Shown: positions 62,738 to 64,000 of the stretch, piece by piece
How positions within the stretch are numbered: position 1 is the stretch's first letter
Layout of the letters: each line of letters starts with the position of its first letter
NCBI RefSeq assembly: GCF_006376685.1
Contig: NZ_VEWL01000005.1
Span: 186,001 to 250,000, forward strand
Reading direction: 5' to 3'
Length of the DNA stretch: 64,000 nt
Source: Ochrobactrum teleogrylli
Lineage (GTDB): Bacteria; Pseudomonadota; Alphaproteobacteria; Rhizobiales; Rhizobiaceae
Made by a program: the position numbers and the translations under genes
Notes under the pieces: generated by a model
Databases searched by the model: none
Told to the model about the DNA's origin: nothing
What the model saw: only the letters and a program-made list of their open reading frames with translations

Positions 62738-63415
62738 TCATGATGCGAGCAACCTTTCCAGTTCTTCAATCAGGGGCGCCATAAAACGACGAACTGTCGC
62801 GCTGGCCTTGTCCGGGTCGCCGGTGGCGATCGCTTCAACGATCTGGCGATGCGCCTCATAATCCGGTTCCGGCAGTTCGCCATCCAGCGTGGCTTCTATC
62901 GATTCGCGGATCGATGCGGAAAAGAAGCCATAAACTTCGATCAGCGCCTCATTGCCGGAAGCTGCGGCGATGGCTTCATGGAATGCAAAATCGCGCTCAA
63001 CGAAGGTCGCCCGGTCGGTCTCCTCGCGCAGACCGCGTGAAGCCAGCATGGATTCCAGATGCGCAATCGTCTGCGGCGTTATGCGTTGCGCGGCAAGGCG
63101 CGCAGCCTCCACTTCCAGCGCCGCACGCATTTCAAGCCGGTCGCGCAAGCTTGTATGGCGTATGCGGTTCAGACTGCGCGCCGTGTCGGCCTTAGAACGA
63201 ACATAGGTGCCCGAGCCCTGCCGTGTCTCCAGCATGCCCTGAGCCACAAGCGCCCGGACGGCCTCGCGCACCGTGCCACGACTGACACCAAGCCGCGCCG
63301 AAAGCTGGGCTTCGTTCGGCAGTTGCTCGCCCACAGCCCAGCGCCCCGAGGTGATTTCGGAACGAATGGATTGCGTCGCCGCTTCCGTCAGGCTTTTGCG
63401 TGAAACCGTCTTCAT
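62738..63415 (-). CDS. GntR-family (FadR subgroup) transcriptional regulator
   Basis: 225 residues from ATG 63415; ATG 63433 and TTG 63475 are longer options. The winged-helix domain is IRSEITSGRWAVGEQLPNEA with LGVSRGTVREAVRALVAQGM, followed by the all-helical FadR-type FCD domain (ERDFAFHEAIAAASGNEALI, YEAHRQIVEAIATGDPDKAS) whose His residues can bind metal or ligand. It overlaps the longer transporter start by four bases, forming one operon. A 7-bp inverted repeat lies 13-35 bases upstream of the chosen start. Confidence 0.9.
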   Translation of the reverse strand: MKTVSRKSLTEAATQSIRSEITSGRWAVGEQLPNEAQLSARLGVSRGTVREAVRALVAQGMLETRQGSGTYVRSKADTARSLNRIRHTSLRDRLEMRAALEVEAARLAAQRITPQTIAHLESMLASRGLREETDRATFVERDFAFHEAIAAASGNEALIEVYGFFSASIRESIEATLDGELPEPDYEAHRQIVEAIATGDPDKASATVRRFMAPLIEELERLLAS

Positions 63416-63427
63416 AGAGCTTGCCAA

Positions 63428-63450
63428 ATTCATCGGATGACTTGATGAAT
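63428..63450. promoter_or_regulatory. Inverted repeat upstream of the GntR gene, possible operator
   Basis: ATTCATC (63428-63434) and GATGAAT (63444-63450) are perfect 7-base arms separated by nine bases. They lie 13-35 bases upstream of the chosen regulator start, where an autoregulatory operator would be expected. They would fall inside the gene if the TTG start at 63475 were used, and partly inside it with the ATG at 63433. Confidence 0.45.
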
Positions 63451-63608
63451 TAGCGGAGCGTGCTAAACCTGTCAACAGGCGCGATTATCTTGTCACAGTC
63501 AGGGCTAATCCCGCACTTGCGTGCGCCCGAATATTTTCATTTGGCTTCAAAATGCTCTAACAATTTTCGCGCAGATTGTATTTTCATTCGCAGCCAGCAG
63601 GTGCCAGC

Positions 63609-64000
63609 ATGATCACGCTCTACAGCCTTTCCGGAGATCACCTTGAGATAACGGAAGTCGAACCGGGCACCCCATTACCGGACAGCGTGATCTGGATCGA
63701 TCTTTCCACACCCGGCGTCAATGAAGATCATATTGTCGAGGCGTGGACCGGCATTTCCATCCCCACCCGTGAAGACATGACCGAGATCGAGGAATCGAGC
63801 CGCTTTTACATGGAAAACGGCGCACAATATCTCACCGTGCCCATCCTCCATGCCGTCGATCTCGATCATCGCGAACTCGCGCCGGTGACCTTCATATTGC
63901 ACGGCTCGCGCCTGATTACCGTGCGCTATGCCGACCCCAAATCCTTCACCACCTATATTCTGCGCTCCACCAAGCCGGGTAACGGGCTGATTTCCGCCAA
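63609..64000 (+). CDS. CorA-family magnesium transporter, N-terminal part (3' end outside window)
   Basis: The frame is open from ATG 63609 to the window edge (130 codons). It reads MITLYSLSGDHLEITEVEPG, then VIWIDLSTPGVNEDHIVEAW, and FYMENGAQYLTVPILHAVDL, the usual N-terminal cytoplasmic domain of rhizobial CorA-like divalent cation channels. The transmembrane GMN motif lies beyond the window. AGG lies seven bases before the ATG. Confidence 0.88.
   Translation, partial: MITLYSLSGDHLEITEVEPGTPLPDSVIWIDLSTPGVNEDHIVEAWTGISIPTREDMTEIEESSRFYMENGAQYLTVPILHAVDLDHRELAPVTFILHGSRLITVRYADPKSFTTYILRSTKPGNGLISA

Noticed and set aside
1-64000. CRISPR arrays, tRNA or rRNA genes
   Set aside because: No regularly spaced direct repeats with unique spacers, no cloverleaf or rRNA sequence recognised on either strand.

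Overview
The window is ordinary chromosomal DNA of an alphaproteobacterium of the Brucella/Ochrobactrum group (Rhizobiales). The basis is protein-level recognition (MucR, FeuPQ-type and PleC/DivJ-type regulators, a CcmI-E-F-H cytochrome c operon, rhizobial-type gene transfer agent genes), a coding density and codon use typical of a roughly 57-60% GC genome, interspersed palindromic repeats of a kind common in this clade, and an octamer array containing AGGGCAGT, the unit of the Brucella HOOF-print repeats. No tRNA, rRNA, CRISPR, transposase or integrase was seen.

Layout. 1-4136 (+): end of aminopeptidase N, then a PleC-like sensor kinase. 4139-18523 (-): glnE, a histidine kinase and its OmpR-type regulator, a DegP protease, the ccmIEFH cytochrome c maturation genes, a small lipoprotein, feuQ, feuP and a small secreted FeuN-like protein. 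18628-33117 (-): a complete, apparently intact gene transfer agent (GTA) structural cluster read from g1 (small terminase) at the right to g15 and a holin-like gene at the left, with an extra 62-codon ORF between g7 and g8. 33121-33230 (-): a candidate small RNA or leader ending in an intrinsic terminator 11 nt before g1. 33579-38025 (+): a class A penicillin-binding protein with a DUF1214/DUF1254 pair, then a DUF2336 protein. 38029-41271 (-): DUF1491, a peptidoglycan-binding membrane protein and a DivJ-like kinase. 41608-47392: DUF5330, sufE, an amidase, a LysR regulator and a divergent CoA-transferase/acyl-CoA dehydrogenase pair. 47408-49997: a DUF6456 protein, a protein built on the DnaA DNA-binding domain, a small basic protein and mucR. 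50575-59179: an oligopeptidase, an acyl-CoA synthetase, two c-type cytochromes, iron superoxide dismutase, a haloacid dehalogenase-like hydrolase and an L,D-transpeptidase. 59285-64000: a HerA-like ATPase, a DUF2267 protein, an MFS transporter with its GntR regulator, and the start of a CorA-type magnesium transporter.

How the parts connect. The two kinases that normally set DivK phosphorylation (PleC and DivJ types) lie about 37 kb apart on either side of the GTA cluster; in Rhodobacter the DivK-CckA-CtrA pathway controls GTA expression, so the co-location is suggestive, although no CtrA box of full consensus was found. The ccm genes serve c-type cytochromes such as the two at 54960-56406. 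The penicillin-binding protein, L,D-transpeptidase, peptidoglycan-binding protein and FeuPQ form a cell-envelope theme.

The best candidates for undescribed biology are the terminator-ended RNA directly in front of the GTA operon, the extra GTA ORF, and the operon that pairs a DnaA domain IV-like protein with a DUF6456 protein beside a consensus DnaA box.
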